DNA of 64,000 nt. Origin: Phaeospirillum sp. (GTDB lineage Bacteria; Pseudomonadota; Alphaproteobacteria; Rhodospirillales; Magnetospirillaceae). The translations under genes were made by a program, and so were the position numbers. Positions 34,396 through 44,276 of the stretch are shown one piece after another. Location of the stretch: positions 154,059-218,058 of the forward strand of contig JAUSFB010000068.1 in NCBI GenBank assembly GCA_030651575.1. Reading direction: 5' to 3'. Numbering within the stretch: position 1 is the first letter of the stretch; each line of letters starts with the position of its first letter. Under the pieces are notes generated by a model. It made no database searches. It had not been told where the DNA came from and was given only the letters and a program-made list of their open reading frames with translations.

Positions 34396-36120
34396 TTATG
34401 GATGAAGACCGCCGTTGTCGGTCCGGAGCTTTGCCGCGAAGTCCCCGACGGTGGTCCGCAGGGCCTCGGACTGGTCGGCAAGGGCGCGGGCGGCGTTCAG
34501 AACCTGCTCGGCGATGCCGCCGACCTCGCCGGTCTCGCGGGTGACGTCGTCGATATTGGTGGCGACCGCCTGGGTGCTGCGGGCGGCCTCTTCCACATTG
34601 CCGGCGATTTCCCGCGTCGCCATGCCCTGCTGCTCCATGGCTCCGGCGATGTCGGTGGATATCTGATTGATCTCGCCGATGGTGGCGACGATGTCCTGGA
34701 TGGCTTGAACCGCCTGGGCGGTGGCGCCGCGGACCGAGGCCACCTGGCGCGAGATGTCCTCGGTGGCCTGGGTGGTCTGGGTGGCGAGATTCTTGACCTC
34801 GCTGGCGACCACCGCGAAGCCCTTGCCGGCCTCGCCCGCCCGCGCCGCCTCGATGGTGGCGTTCAGCGCCAGCAGATTGGTCTGGCTGGCGATGGCGTTG
34901 ATCATGTTGCCCACCTCGCCGATATGGGTGGCGATGTCGGACAGTCCGATCACGATGTCGTTGGTGCGCGACGCCTGGGTGACGGCTTGGCTGGATACGG
35001 TGGCGGCATGGGCGACGCGCCGCGAGATTTCGGCGATGGAGGCGGTCATCTCCTCGGCGGCCGAGGCGACGGTTTCCACGTTGCCGGAGGCGTTTCGGGC
35101 GGCCTCGGCGACAACCATCGCCTGGGCCGAGGCGGCCTTGGACATGCTCGACATGGATTGTGAGCTGCTTTGCATGACCCCGGAAGCCGAGGACAGGGCG
35201 GCGACCACCTTGGTCACGGTGGATTCCAGGGAGTCGGCAAGGCCGTGCATGGCCCTGGCCTTGTCCTGGGCTGCGTGGGCGGCGGCGGCGGCGGCCTCGG
35301 CCTCCATGGCGCGGTTCCGCAGCATATTGGCGCGGAAAACCTCCAGGGTGGCGGCGATGTCGCCGATTTCGTCGCCACGTCGGCTGCCATGGACTGACCG
35401 GTCGGTATCGCCCTCGGCCAGTCGGCGCAGGCCGTCCACCGCCGCGCCCAGGGGCTTGGAGATGCCGAGATGGCCCAGCAGCGCGCCGAGGACGAAGCCG
35501 CCGATGGCGCCCATGACGGCGACGGCCAGCATGGTGGCCTGGGCGGTGGACCTGACGCTGGCGGCACGCTCGAAGATGCCGGCGGTGGTTGTCTCGGCAT
35601 TGGCGGTATAGGCCTGGACCGCCTGTTCGAACCGTCCGGCGACGGTGCTGCTGGTGGTGGCCGCCTCGGTGATGATCATCTGGCCCTCGGACACCTCCAC
35701 CGAGGCGCCGTGTTCCTTGACCTTGGCGATGGTGGCGTCCTGGGACGCCAGATAGGCGGCCTGTCCGGCCTCGATGGCCCGGAGCAGTTCGGCCTGATCG
35801 GGGCTGGTCAGATCCCTCAGCCGCGCCAGTGCCCCGGTAAGATCACGGCGTTGCGCCTCGATGCGCCGGCCGACCTCTCGCAGGCTGTCGGGGGTGGGGT
35901 CCGAGGCCAGGACGTATTCGGTGCGGTTCAGGGTCAGGGCCAACTGGTTGAGCTTGTTGGCGGCCATGGTGGTTCGGCTGGTCGCTTCGATGGCCGAGAG
36001 GGAATCCGACAGCCGGATGATGCCGAACGAGCCGGCCAGCGCGACCGCGACGGTCACCACCGAGCACAGCGCCACCACCAGCAGGATCTTGGCGGAAATC
36101 CGGATATTGCAGAGAAACAT
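34396..36120 (-). CDS. Methyl-accepting chemotaxis protein with large periplasmic domain
   Basis: The 574-residue receptor has TM1 near residues 11-32, a periplasmic helical domain of about 150 residues (RTEYVLASDPTPDSLREVGRR onward), TM2 near 185-207, HAMP (SKPLGAAVDGLRRLAEGD), and the signalling domain with [26 protein letters not shown]. An Ala-rich coiled coil (EAEAAAAAAHAAQDKARAM) links HAMP to the signalling part. ATG 36120 is the natural start; a frame from 36300 would run through the terminator of the neighbouring gene. It sits immediately beyond the p-cresol envelope cassette and might sense an aromatic, but that is only a guess from position. Confidence 0.92.
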   Translation of the reverse strand: MFLCNIRISAKILLVVALCSVVTVAVALAGSFGIIRLSDSLSAIEATSRTTMAANKLNQLALTLNRTEYVLASDPTPDSLREVGRRIEAQRRDLTGALARLRDLTSPDQAELLRAIEAGQAAYLASQDATIAKVKEHGASVEVSEGQMIITEAATTSSTVAGRFEQAVQAYTANAETTTAGIFERAASVRSTAQATMLAVAVMGAIGGFVLGALLGHLGISKPLGAAVDGLRRLAEGDTDRSVHGSRRGDEIGDIAATLEVFRANMLRNRAMEAEAAAAAAHAAQDKARAMHGLADSLESTVTKVVAALSSASGVMQSSSQSMSSMSKAASAQAMVVAEAARNASGNVETVASAAEEMTASIAEISRRVAHAATVSSQAVTQASRTNDIVIGLSDIATHIGEVGNMINAIASQTNLLALNATIEAARAGEAGKGFAVVASEVKNLATQTTQATEDISRQVASVRGATAQAVQAIQDIVATIGEINQISTDIAGAMEQQGMATREIAGNVEEAARSTQAVATNIDDVTRETGEVGGIAEQVLNAARALADQSEALRTTVGDFAAKLRTDNGGLHP

Positions 36121-36144
36121 GCATGGCCCCGTCTGATACGGAAA

Positions 36145-36180
36145 GAAAAAGCGGCCCCCCCATCCGAGGGGAGGCCGCTT
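36145..36180 (-). terminator. Terminator of the DUF1302/DUF1329 operon
   Basis: On the minus strand AAGCGGCC pairs with GGCCGCTT, with extra C/G pairs inside, and is followed by a T-rich TTTTTCTTT. It lies 14 bases after the DUF1329 stop codon and defines the end of the four-gene unit that begins at 42716. Confidence 0.85.
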
Positions 36181-36193
36181 ATCGACGTGAGAC

Positions 36194-37489
36194 TCAGTTG
36201 CCCGAGCGCATGGCGTCGACCGAGAAGCGGTTGGCGGGCGCCATGCTGGCGTCCACCTGCCCCTTGAACTGGCCGGTGGTGCAATGCTGGGCCTGCACAT
36301 CGATCATGGAGAAGGTATCGTCGAGGGCGATGCCGGTTCCCTTGTTGATGGGCAGATGATGGTCGGGATGGGCCTTGCCGATGGTGAAGTTCTTCCACAA
36401 CTTGCCGTTGCGGTCATAGGTCAGGGTGCGTGACGCCGCCATGGTCTGGGCGTCGAAGAACATGGTGCGCTTGCCCACCGGATGGTTGGGATCGATCGGG
36501 GTGACATCCACCTCATAGGCCTTGCGCAGTTGCCATGAGACATTGGCGAAGCAGCTTCCCTTGCCGGTGAAGCCGACGAATTTGTAGTTGGGCTCGGCGT
36601 ATTCAGCCGCCAGCACCTGTTCGTCATGGTTGAAGAACGGCATCAAGATGGTGCGGGCGCCCTTGAAGGTCCACTTCATGTCTGAGATCCGGCCGTTATA
36701 GCCCTCGAAGTCCTCGATCATGATGTCCGAGCCCAGGAACGAGTCGGTGATCTGGCCGGAAGACAGTTTGCGCACCCGGCGCTGGAAGCCGAGATACAGC
36801 CAGGTGGAATCCAGCTTGGTGTCGTCCTCGTAGCGATGGATCAGCAACTGGGTATCGGCGACGTCCTGGGGTTCCAGCACCTTGACGTAGGTGGCGCGGT
36901 ACATTTCCGATGGGTTGGGCTCGATATTGGGCATGGGGGCCTGGCCGGTGCGGTGCATGAAGTTCAGCCAGTGCATGCTCATCTTCAAGACGCGCTCGAC
37001 CTTGCCGTCGGCCATGGCCCGATAGCTCCAGTAGGTCGGGCTGTTGGCCGCCGAATCACCCCAGTTGATGCCGTATTTGAAGTTCCAGGCGATCTTTTCA
37101 CCGGCGCGTGGGTCAGAGGCCTGGGGCTCCTCGGGGAAGGGCCGCCCGGCGACATAGCCCTTGATCTCGCCGAGCTTGTCGCCGAGCGCAACCTTGCCCA
37201 GATTCTTTTCGGTGGCGTCCACGTAGGATTTGCTGACGTCGAACGAGGTCGTCGCGCCCACCTTCATCTCGTACCAGCCGTTCTTGATCGCCTCGTACAT
37301 GGCGGGGTCGAGGACGTCCTTGGCCTGATCCACATTGGCGGCGGTGATCACGGCGCCGGACTTGGCGACGGCATTTTCGGGGGTGCCCGCCTTGTAGGGA
37401 AGGAACGACTTTTCCACCACGTCCGACGCTTGCGCCGCGCCGGAGAAGGCAAGCCCGGCGGCAAGGGCCGCGGTAACGATCTTCTTCAT
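36194..37489 (-). CDS. DUF1329 periplasmic protein (LolB/LppX-like family)
   Basis: The 431-residue protein has a signal peptide (cleavage after GAAQA, residue about 22). It continues with typical DUF1329 sequence, including the YWSYRAMADGK region, RTGQAPMPNIEPNPSEMYRA and QRRVRKLSSGQITDSFLGSDIMIEDFEGYNG. DUF1329 proteins have a LolB-like, possibly lipid-binding fold; their biochemical role is not settled. They nearly always travel with DUF1302 and an MMPL-type transporter, as here. It is the last gene of the cassette and is followed by a strong terminator. Confidence 0.88.
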   Translation of the reverse strand: MKKIVTAALAAGLAFSGAAQASDVVEKSFLPYKAGTPENAVAKSGAVITAANVDQAKDVLDPAMYEAIKNGWYEMKVGATTSFDVSKSYVDATEKNLGKVALGDKLGEIKGYVAGRPFPEEPQASDPRAGEKIAWNFKYGINWGDSAANSPTYWSYRAMADGKVERVLKMSMHWLNFMHRTGQAPMPNIEPNPSEMYRATYVKVLEPQDVADTQLLIHRYEDDTKLDSTWLYLGFQRRVRKLSSGQITDSFLGSDIMIEDFEGYNGRISDMKWTFKGARTILMPFFNHDEQVLAAEYAEPNYKFVGFTGKGSCFANVSWQLRKAYEVDVTPIDPNHPVGKRTMFFDAQTMAASRTLTYDRNGKLWKNFTIGKAHPDHHLPINKGTGIALDDTFSMIDVQAQHCTTGQFKGQVDASMAPANRFSVDAMRSGN

Positions 37490-37506
37490 GATTGTCTGTC
37501 TCCCAC

Positions 37507-39345
37507 TTAAAAGCGAAGGGTGGCGTTGGCGAAGACTTCGGTTTCGGCATGGCCCTCGCCCAGGAGGCCGTTGCGCAGGTTTCCGTAGGGCTGGCCCGAC
37601 TGCCACACATTGCGGGCCGGAGCGGACCCCCAGGGGGTGCCGTCGGCGTTGGTGCTGAAGGCTTGGTGGTATTGGCCGAACTTGATGTTGCTGCCGAGAC
37701 GGAAGCGCCACATGGCGGCGGGGATCCACTCGACCGACGGCTCGATCACGTTGGATTCGGCCTTGAAGTCGTGGGCGAAGACGATCTGCGGACTGATGGT
37801 CTGGCCGGCATACCAGCCTTTGATCATCATGGTGCCGATCCAGCTGTCCTCCCAATCGACCATGCCCATCAGGCCGCCGGTGGCGGTCCGCTCCAGGTGG
37901 TGGTTGACGATGTGCTGGCCGAACAGCTGGCCGCTGATCAGGAAGGCGTTGTTGGTGCCGAGGAACGGCATGAAGGTGTTGCGGTCGGCGCCGAAGACGT
38001 AGCGGATGACGTCGGACTTGGACACCAGATCGGGGGTGGAGTTGTCGGCGAACATCTCGCCGGTGGTGTAGGTGGATTCGACCCGAAAGGCGGTGTCGAT
38101 GGGGGCGGCGGTGAAGTCGGCCGAGCCGCCGAACACGCTGATCCGGGGGAAGATGATGTCGAAGGCCGGGGCATAGGGCCAGACCGCCTCGTTATTCGAG
38201 GCGGAGTTGCCGTTGCGGTTGCCGACGCTGAGAACGCCGCCCTTGAGGACCGGCATCTGCGAGCGGGTGTGCAGCGCGTTGAGCGAGAAGCCGACGCCCT
38301 TGAGCTCGCCTTCGATCTTGCCGCCGATGGTGGTGTTGCCCAGATTCCATTCGGGCATTTCGGCCCGGCGGATGCCGATCATGTGTGGGGCGAAGGTCAA
38401 CGCGCTGGCCTGGCCGTTGTAGTTGCCGACGGTGCAGCCGTTCTCCCAACAGTTATTCATGGCGCGGAACATGGCTCCGGCACCGCCGGGATTGTTGGTG
38501 CTGCCGCCCTGGCCCAGATTGTTGGGGCGGAACTTTTCCCACACCCAGACGCTTTGGAAGTTGATGTCGTCGAACGGACCACGGGCGCCCATGCGATAGT
38601 CGGCGCGCAGCATGCCCATGGGGATGCGGGTGTCCGACAACTCGTCATAGATGCTGTTGCGCGAGTAATCGACCGGGTTGATCACGTCGAGGACGCGGAA
38701 CAGGTCGCTGCGGCCCCAGACCAGCTGCTGACGGCCGAAGCGAAGCGCCAGGGTGTTATTGCCGACCGGAACCTCGCCATCGACGTAGAGTTCGCGGATG
38801 AAGTCGAGCCGGTCGTTGAATTCCGGCGCGGCCAGCTCGTTCTTGGTGGAGTCCATATAGCCCTTGATACAGCCGCGGCTGTCCACGTCGCAGGGCCGTA
38901 CCGGAGTGGCGAAGGCCAAGCCGCCATCCGGCTCGCGCCAGCCGTCCACCAGGGCCATGCCCTGGTTGTTGTTGCCGTTGGCCAGGCCGCCCCAGGGGGC
39001 CGCGGCGCTTCCCCAGGTGGTGTAGCCGCCACTGTTGTTCTTGAACGCCACCGAGCCGCCGGCATTGGCGCCGAACTTCGGGTTGACGTCATAGGTTTTG
39101 TCGTAGGACGCCCGCAAGGTGGTGTGCAGCTTCAGCGATGAAAACGTCTCGCCGCCGTTCAGCTTCTTGTCGATGTCGCTTTGGCCCAGGGTCCGCATCT
39201 TCGACAGGCCGACATTGTCGCGGAAGCGGACTTCCTCATCGACCTTGTTCTTGATGGTCCAGCCGTCGCCGTCGTCGGCCATGGCCGGCATCGCAGCCGC
39301 CAGGACCAGGAAACCGGCCGTCGCATATCTCAACCAATATCTCAT
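37507..39345 (-). CDS. DUF1302 putative outer-membrane protein
   Basis: The 612-residue protein has a signal peptide (cleavage near PAMA, residue about 23). Many short alternating strands and an ATLRF C terminus ending in Phe point to an outer-membrane beta-barrel. It belongs to the DUF1302 family, which accompanies DUF1329. ATG 39345 is preceded by GGAGG six bases upstream. It may form the outer-membrane part of an export or uptake route. The function is not known experimentally to me. Confidence 0.85.
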   Translation of the reverse strand: MRYWLRYATAGFLVLAAAMPAMADDGDGWTIKNKVDEEVRFRDNVGLSKMRTLGQSDIDKKLNGGETFSSLKLHTTLRASYDKTYDVNPKFGANAGGSVAFKNNSGGYTTWGSAAAPWGGLANGNNNQGMALVDGWREPDGGLAFATPVRPCDVDSRGCIKGYMDSTKNELAAPEFNDRLDFIRELYVDGEVPVGNNTLALRFGRQQLVWGRSDLFRVLDVINPVDYSRNSIYDELSDTRIPMGMLRADYRMGARGPFDDINFQSVWVWEKFRPNNLGQGGSTNNPGGAGAMFRAMNNCWENGCTVGNYNGQASALTFAPHMIGIRRAEMPEWNLGNTTIGGKIEGELKGVGFSLNALHTRSQMPVLKGGVLSVGNRNGNSASNNEAVWPYAPAFDIIFPRISVFGGSADFTAAPIDTAFRVESTYTTGEMFADNSTPDLVSKSDVIRYVFGADRNTFMPFLGTNNAFLISGQLFGQHIVNHHLERTATGGLMGMVDWEDSWIGTMMIKGWYAGQTISPQIVFAHDFKAESNVIEPSVEWIPAAMWRFRLGSNIKFGQYHQAFSTNADGTPWGSAPARNVWQSGQPYGNLRNGLLGEGHAETEVFANATLRF

Positions 39346-39400
39346 TGTGTCCTCCCTCATTATTGACTTACGAGTTGCCCCCCTGGGCCTCCCGATTTCC

Positions 39401-41761
39401 CTAGCCTTCCAGGGCTTGAATTTCCGGGTCGGCCTCGCGGACGATGAACCGGGGACGGAAGGTGGCGATCCAGGCCGGGACCAGGACCATGGCGGTGAAG
39501 GCGCAGATCACGATCATGAAGATCAGCAGCTTGGCCGCGTCGGCCTGGAAGCGCAGATCCGAGATGAACACCCAGGCGACGATGCCGCCCACCAGGGTGG
39601 TGACGGTGCAGGTCACCGCCCGGCCGGTGGACGCCACCGAGCGGCCGATGGCGGCCTTGACGTCGGCGTGCTCGTGCAGTTCGTCCCTGATGCGGTCGAT
39701 CATGTAGACGGCGTAGTCGATGCCGATGCCGAGCCCGACCGAGATCAGCGGCACGGTGTTGATATTGAGCCCGATGCCGTTGACCGACAGATAGGCGTAG
39801 GTCAGCGCGGTGGGGATCAGCATGGCGCCGAACATCAGCAGACCGGCCTGCCAGGCGCGGTAGGTGAAGCCGACCAATCCGCAGATCAGCAGGAACACCA
39901 TGGGAATGACCAACAGGTTGTCGATGAAGACGTCGTGGTTGACCGCCGCCGTCACCCCCAAAACCCCGCCGGCCAGTTCGATGGTGACGCCCTTGGCCAT
40001 GCCGGCGACCATCTTGGCGCCTTCGCGGGCCATGGCGATGGCGCGGTCCACGGTCTCGCCCTTGTGGTCCTTGTAGAACAGGGCGAGGTTGGCCTTGGAG
40101 TAATCCGGGGTGATGAAGTCGTTGAGAATGCCGGGGATCGGGCTGGACGCCATATAGGCGAACAACACGCCCCCCACCAACTGGGAATCCTTGGGCAATT
40201 GTTCCCAACGCTGATCGCCGTTGTGGATCAGCTTGTTGACCTGACGCACCAGGGTCGGCACCGACTTGACGCCGCCCAGTTCGGGGTCCAGCAGCATATG
40301 GTTGTTGAAGGCCTCGATCGCCTTCATGGCCTCGGGATCCTTCAGCCCGCCGGGCTTGTCGGCCTTGGCCACCAGCAACAGCTGCTCCGAGCCGGGGAAC
40401 AGGGCGTTCACCGCCGTGGACGACACGTTGTAGTCATGATTGCGGTAGAGCAGCGGCGAGCCCGGCTCGGATTCGCCGATGGTGATGTTGCCCGACATGG
40501 CGACCGACCCCATCACCAGCAATGCCCCGATCACCGTGATGGTGATGGCGTTGATGCGGTGGGAGACGCCGTGGCCGAGGCCGGTCAGCAGATGCTGCAA
40601 CTGGCCGGGACGGCTGGCGGTGGTCCGGGGCGTGGGCAGGACGCTCAACAGCAGCGGGACGAACACCAACACGTTGAGCATGCCGCACACCGCCCACAGC
40701 GCGGTGAAGACGCCCAGCTCGAAATTGATGCGGACCGAGCCGGTGACCAGCAGAATCAGGCCGATGGCGTCGCAGATGATTCCCAGCGTGCCGGGGTGGA
40801 ACATCTCGTTCAAGGTGGCCTGGGCCGCCTTGGGACCGTCGCCCAGGCGGGCCAGTTCCTGATACCAGCGTTCGACGATCTGGATGCCGTGGCTCATGGA
40901 GCGGGCCGCGATCAGGAACGGGATCACCAGCATCAGCGGGTCGAGGTGGTAGCCCAGCAGCACGATCCAGCCCAGGCCCCAGATGGTGGAGATGGTGATC
41001 CCCAGCAACGGCAGGGCGACGCCGTAGAAGCGGCGGAAATAGCCGATCAGCAGGATCAGGACGATGGCGGCGGTATAGGCGAACACCTGTAGGCTTTGGG
41101 GCAGGTAGGAATAAACCCAACCGATCAGGGCGGGCTGGCCGGTGGTGTAGATCTTGACCCCGGCGGTGTTCTCACGCGCCCGGATATCCTGTAAGCCCTG
41201 GAAGATGCCGAGATAGTCCAATTGGCCGTCGACGAACTGAGCCTTGACCAGCGCCGCCTTCAGATTGGGCGACACGGTCAGGCCGAAGACGCGGGGGTCG
41301 ACCAGCACCTTGGCCTTCATCACCGCCAGCTGCTCGTCGGTCATGGGGCCGAGGGCCGGGTTATAATAGACCTCGGACCGCACGCTGCCTTCCTCGGTCA
41401 GCGAGATGAAGCGCGACGTGCGATGGGTGATGGACGAAACCAGGTTGTGGTTGATCCCCGGCAGGTTGTCGATCGCCTTGGTCACCCGCTCGATGGCGGC
41501 AAGGTTCTCGTTGGTGAAGATGGTGCCGTCGGTAACCTCGATCGCCACGGTCAGCACGTTGGCGCCGCCGAACAGGCCGCGAATCTCGTTATGGACCTTG
41601 ATGAAGGGGTTCTGCTGCGGCAGCAGGCCCTCGAAATCGGTGTAGATGCGCAAGGCCGGAATCTGGGTGGCGAAGGCCACCGTCACCAGAGTCACCAGGG
41701 CGAGGATCGGAGTCCGCAGGCGGAACAGCCGGTCGGGAAGGGAGTCGATGAAGCTGTGCAT
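39401..41761 (-). CDS. MMPL/RND-family transporter
   Basis: The 786-residue inner-membrane protein begins with a TM segment (LRTPILALVTLVTVAFATQIPAL). Two large periplasmic loops and two TM bundles follow, each with the RND pattern, for example SVGLGIGIDYAVYMIDRIRDEL and later GGIVAWVFISDLRFQADAAKLLIF. It belongs to the MMPL/HpnN-like branch, which is proton-driven and handles lipids or hydrophobic compounds. It has no adjacent periplasmic adaptor (MFP) or TolC gene, unlike classic tripartite efflux pumps; DUF1302 and DUF1329 could replace these. The YCF48-like lipoprotein precedes it by ten bases. Confidence 0.88.
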   Translation of the reverse strand: MHSFIDSLPDRLFRLRTPILALVTLVTVAFATQIPALRIYTDFEGLLPQQNPFIKVHNEIRGLFGGANVLTVAIEVTDGTIFTNENLAAIERVTKAIDNLPGINHNLVSSITHRTSRFISLTEEGSVRSEVYYNPALGPMTDEQLAVMKAKVLVDPRVFGLTVSPNLKAALVKAQFVDGQLDYLGIFQGLQDIRARENTAGVKIYTTGQPALIGWVYSYLPQSLQVFAYTAAIVLILLIGYFRRFYGVALPLLGITISTIWGLGWIVLLGYHLDPLMLVIPFLIAARSMSHGIQIVERWYQELARLGDGPKAAQATLNEMFHPGTLGIICDAIGLILLVTGSVRINFELGVFTALWAVCGMLNVLVFVPLLLSVLPTPRTTASRPGQLQHLLTGLGHGVSHRINAITITVIGALLVMGSVAMSGNITIGESEPGSPLLYRNHDYNVSSTAVNALFPGSEQLLLVAKADKPGGLKDPEAMKAIEAFNNHMLLDPELGGVKSVPTLVRQVNKLIHNGDQRWEQLPKDSQLVGGVLFAYMASSPIPGILNDFITPDYSKANLALFYKDHKGETVDRAIAMAREGAKMVAGMAKGVTIELAGGVLGVTAAVNHDVFIDNLLVIPMVFLLICGLVGFTYRAWQAGLLMFGAMLIPTALTYAYLSVNGIGLNINTVPLISVGLGIGIDYAVYMIDRIRDELHEHADVKAAIGRSVASTGRAVTCTVTTLVGGIVAWVFISDLRFQADAAKLLIFMIVICAFTAMVLVPAWIATFRPRFIVREADPEIQALEG

Positions 41762-41771
41762 GACGGCGTCC

Positions 41772-42716
41772 TCAGTTTGTCTTGGCGAGCGGCAGCGGCA
41801 GCAGCGCCCCGGTTCCAGCCAGCATCACGCCGCCGGACGTGGCGGCGATGCCGCGCAGGTCGGTCATGGGCAGGCCGGTCACCGGGCTCCAGACCCCGCC
41901 CACCAATCGGGCGGCCGAACCGGCGGCCCCCACCACCACGGCTTCGTCGCCGGGCAGGGCCAGGACGCCGTAGAGGGGGGCTTCGATCGGTGTCTTGGCC
42001 CGGGTCCACGACACGCCGCCGTCGCGGGTTTCCTGCACCGCGCCGCTTAAGCCCACCACCAGACCGCGCTTGTCGGTCTCGAAATGCATGGCCTGGGGAT
42101 AGAAGTCCTCGCCCAGCGAACCGCCCTGGCTCCACGACGCACCGCCGTCATGGGTGGTCAGGACGCGGCCGAATTCGCCGGCCACCACCCCGAAGGATGC
42201 GGTGGGGAACTGGATGTTGAGCAGCTGGATGTCCTCGTCCAGCGACTTGGATGCCCAGCTTTTGCCGTTATCGTCGCTGACCAGCAGCAGGCCGCGCGCG
42301 CCCGTCACCCAGATGCGGTTGTCGGCGGTGCAGGTGGCGTCGAGCACGGCGTCGGTCGGGGGCAATGGGCTGGCCGTCCAGGCGGAGGCGTCGGCCGGCG
42401 CCCGCCAGACCTTGCCGGTAAAGTCCAGCGCCACCAGTCCGGCATCGCCACAGCGCGCCACCCGCACCAGGGCCGCGCCATCGGCCAGTTCGGTCCGCTT
42501 CCAGGTGTTGCCGCCATCGGTGGACGATGCGACGACCCCGAACGACCCCACCGCCACCACGGTGTTGCCGGTAACGGTCAGCGACTGGAAATGATCGGTG
42601 CGGCGGATCGGTTTTTGCCGCTCGGCGGCCAGCCCGCCATGGCGGCCGTCCTCCTGGCACGCGGCAAGACTCAGCACGATCAGCGCCATGCCCATGGCTC
42701 TTGCGGACAATGACAT
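41772..42716 (-). CDS. YCF48/BNR-repeat beta-propeller lipoprotein
   Basis: The 314-residue protein has a lipobox (LSLAAC, Cys near 20) and repeated beta-propeller blades with the BNR-like word [ST]xDGGxxW: STDGGNTWKR, SDDNGKSWAS, THDGGASWSQ and TRDGGVSWTR. This resembles the YCF48/HCF136 assembly factor family. YCF48-like proteins commonly accompany the MMPL-DUF1302-DUF1329 set in proteobacteria. The ATG at 42716 has GGGAGG directly upstream. It is the first gene of the sigma-54 driven unit. A chaperone role for the transporter is a guess from family precedent. Confidence 0.85.
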   Translation of the reverse strand: MSLSARAMGMALIVLSLAACQEDGRHGGLAAERQKPIRRTDHFQSLTVTGNTVVAVGSFGVVASSTDGGNTWKRTELADGAALVRVARCGDAGLVALDFTGKVWRAPADASAWTASPLPPTDAVLDATCTADNRIWVTGARGLLLVSDDNGKSWASKSLDEDIQLLNIQFPTASFGVVAGEFGRVLTTHDGGASWSQGGSLGEDFYPQAMHFETDKRGLVVGLSGAVQETRDGGVSWTRAKTPIEAPLYGVLALPGDEAVVVGAAGSAARLVGGVWSPVTGLPMTDLRGIAATSGGVMLAGTGALLPLPLAKTN

Positions 42717-42776
42717 TTCCCTCCCCCTTTCCTGGTCGGCCCCATCGGATGGACGGGGCGGTGGCCTGGGGGAGGT

Positions 42777-42792
42777 AGCAACCTCTATGCCA
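42777..42792 (-). promoter_or_regulatory. Sigma-54 promoter of the YCF48-MMPL-DUF1302-DUF1329 operon
   Basis: The minus strand reads TGGCATAGAGGTTGCT, matching TGGCAY-N5-TTGCW exactly. The start of transcription would lie about 50 bases before the lipoprotein start. It faces away from the alcohol dehydrogenase promoter at 43070, in the same 440-bp gap. Confidence 0.85.
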
Positions 42793-42928
42793 TGGGACGG
42801 GAATTTGGCGAGACCTCGTTGAAAATTACGTGCTGCATTGCAATAACGGTATGGAATCAAGCGTCGTGCACTGAATAAATTGTCGAATACAGCAAATACA
42901 CATTGTTATTATTTGTTGTAAAAATGGA

Positions 42929-42941
42929 CAGTGTCTCGTTT
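42929..42941 (+). promoter_or_regulatory. Candidate activator site, copy 1 (shared 13-mer)
   Basis: CAGTGTCTCGTTT occurs here and again at 45557-45569. It lies about 130-140 bases from both divergent -24 boxes, a normal distance for an enhancer bound by an NtrC-type activator. The surrounding 100 bases are AT-rich, as expected for a bendable loop. Only the left half of the dyad seen at 45559 is conserved. Confidence 0.5.
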
Positions 42942-43069
42942 TGATGTGGCTGTTCTTCCTCTGTATGTTGCGTAAGCGAAGTGAAGCGTTTTGCATCACT
43001 GTCGCAATTCCGAACACTCTGCCCGGCCCGGATATGGGGGAATCGGCGGCTGGGCCGTCCCATGGCCCA

Positions 43070-43085
43070 TGGCATCGGGCTTGCA
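43070..43085 (+). promoter_or_regulatory. Sigma-54 promoter of the aryl-alcohol dehydrogenase gene
   Basis: TGGCATCGGGCTTGCA is a full match to TGGCAY-N5-TTGCA with the correct spacing. It lies 73 bases before the ATG at 43158. Confidence 0.85.
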
Positions 43086-43157
43086 GAATGTCTGTGGCAA
43101 CCGGGGGCGGCGGGCTTTGCCGCTTCCGCGTCACGACACTCAGAGGGAGGACCGTCA

Positions 43158-44258
43158 ATGAAGATCAATGCTGCCGTTACTCGGGCGAAAGCCTCGCCCA
43201 TGTCGCTGGAGATCATCGACCTCGCCGATCCACGCGATGGCGAGATTTTGGTGCGGGTGGTCGCCACCGGCGTCTGCCATACCGATATCGCCATGCGGGA
43301 CCAGACCTATCCGGTGCCGCAGCCCATCGTTCTCGGCCACGAGGGCTCGGGAATCGTCGAGAAGGTCGGGCGCGGCGTCACCAAGGTCGTGGTCGGCGAT
43401 CATGTGGTGATGTCTTATAATTCCTGCGGTCATTGCCACAGCTGCAACGAGCACGCCCCCAATTACTGCCACGACTTCTTTGGCCACAACTTCGCCGGCG
43501 TCCGTGGCGACGGCACCAGCCCGTTGAGCAAGGATGGCGAGGTTATTCACGGTAATTTCTTCGGCCAGTCCTCCTTCGCCAATTTCGCTCTTTGCCACGA
43601 GCGCAATATCGTCAAGGTCGCCAAGGACGCGCCGCTGGAACTGCTCGGGCCGCTGGCCTGCGGCATCCAGACCGGGGCGGGGGCGGTGATCAATGCCCTG
43701 AAGGTCGGCCCCGGCCGCACCATCGCGGTGTTCGGCGCCGGTTCGGTGGGCCTTAGCGCGGTGATGGCGGCCCGTGTGGTGGGCGCAACCACCATCATCG
43801 CCGTCGACGTGGTGCCGGATCGGCTGACCATGGCCATGGAGGTGGGGGCGACTCATGTCATCAACCCCAAGACCGCCGACGCCGTCGCTGAAATCATGAA
43901 GATCACCGGAACCGGCGTCGATTTCGCCTTCGAGTCCACCGGCCTGCCGGCGGTGATCCGCAACGCCATGGAAAGCCTGGCGCCGCGCGGCGCCTGCGGC
44001 ATCGTCGGCGCTTCGTCGCTGGATACCGAAATCACTCTGAACGCCATGCATCTGATGACCGCCGGCCGCTCGATCCGGGGCATCGTCGAGGGGGATTCGG
44101 CCCCGGACGTGTTCATTCCCCAACTGATCGAGCTGTACCGCCAGGGCCGCTTTCCGTTCGACAAGCTGGTCAGCTTTTATCCCTACGACAAGCTCAACCA
44201 AGCCATCGAGGACGCCGAGGCCGGCCGGGCGATCAAGCCGATCGTCCGCATGGGCTGA
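43158..44258 (+). CDS. Zinc-dependent aryl-alcohol dehydrogenase (XylB-like)
   Basis: The 366-residue medium-chain dehydrogenase has the catalytic zinc motif [23 protein letters not shown], the structural zinc cysteines (CGHCHSC with later C residues) and the NAD-binding [19 protein letters not shown]. It resembles benzyl-alcohol dehydrogenases. In this context it would oxidise 4-hydroxybenzyl alcohol, the first product of p-cresol hydroxylation, to the aldehyde; PchCF itself can also do this. The ATG at 43158 has GGGAGG upstream; a frame from 42981 would cover the promoter. A bidirectional terminator follows. Confidence 0.87.
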   Translation: MKINAAVTRAKASPMSLEIIDLADPRDGEILVRVVATGVCHTDIAMRDQTYPVPQPIVLGHEGSGIVEKVGRGVTKVVVGDHVVMSYNSCGHCHSCNEHAPNYCHDFFGHNFAGVRGDGTSPLSKDGEVIHGNFFGQSSFANFALCHERNIVKVAKDAPLELLGPLACGIQTGAGAVINALKVGPGRTIAVFGAGSVGLSAVMAARVVGATTIIAVDVVPDRLTMAMEVGATHVINPKTADAVAEIMKITGTGVDFAFESTGLPAVIRNAMESLAPRGACGIVGASSLDTEITLNAMHLMTAGRSIRGIVEGDSAPDVFIPQLIELYRQGRFPFDKLVSFYPYDKLNQAIEDAEAGRAIKPIVRMG

Positions 44259-44276
44259 TCTTACGGATCGAACGTA

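Noticed and set aside
39119..41092. Plus-strand open frame of 657 codons
   Set aside because: It is antisense to DUF1302 and the MMPL transporter and is rich in Asp, His and Gln in the way antisense frames of membrane proteins are.
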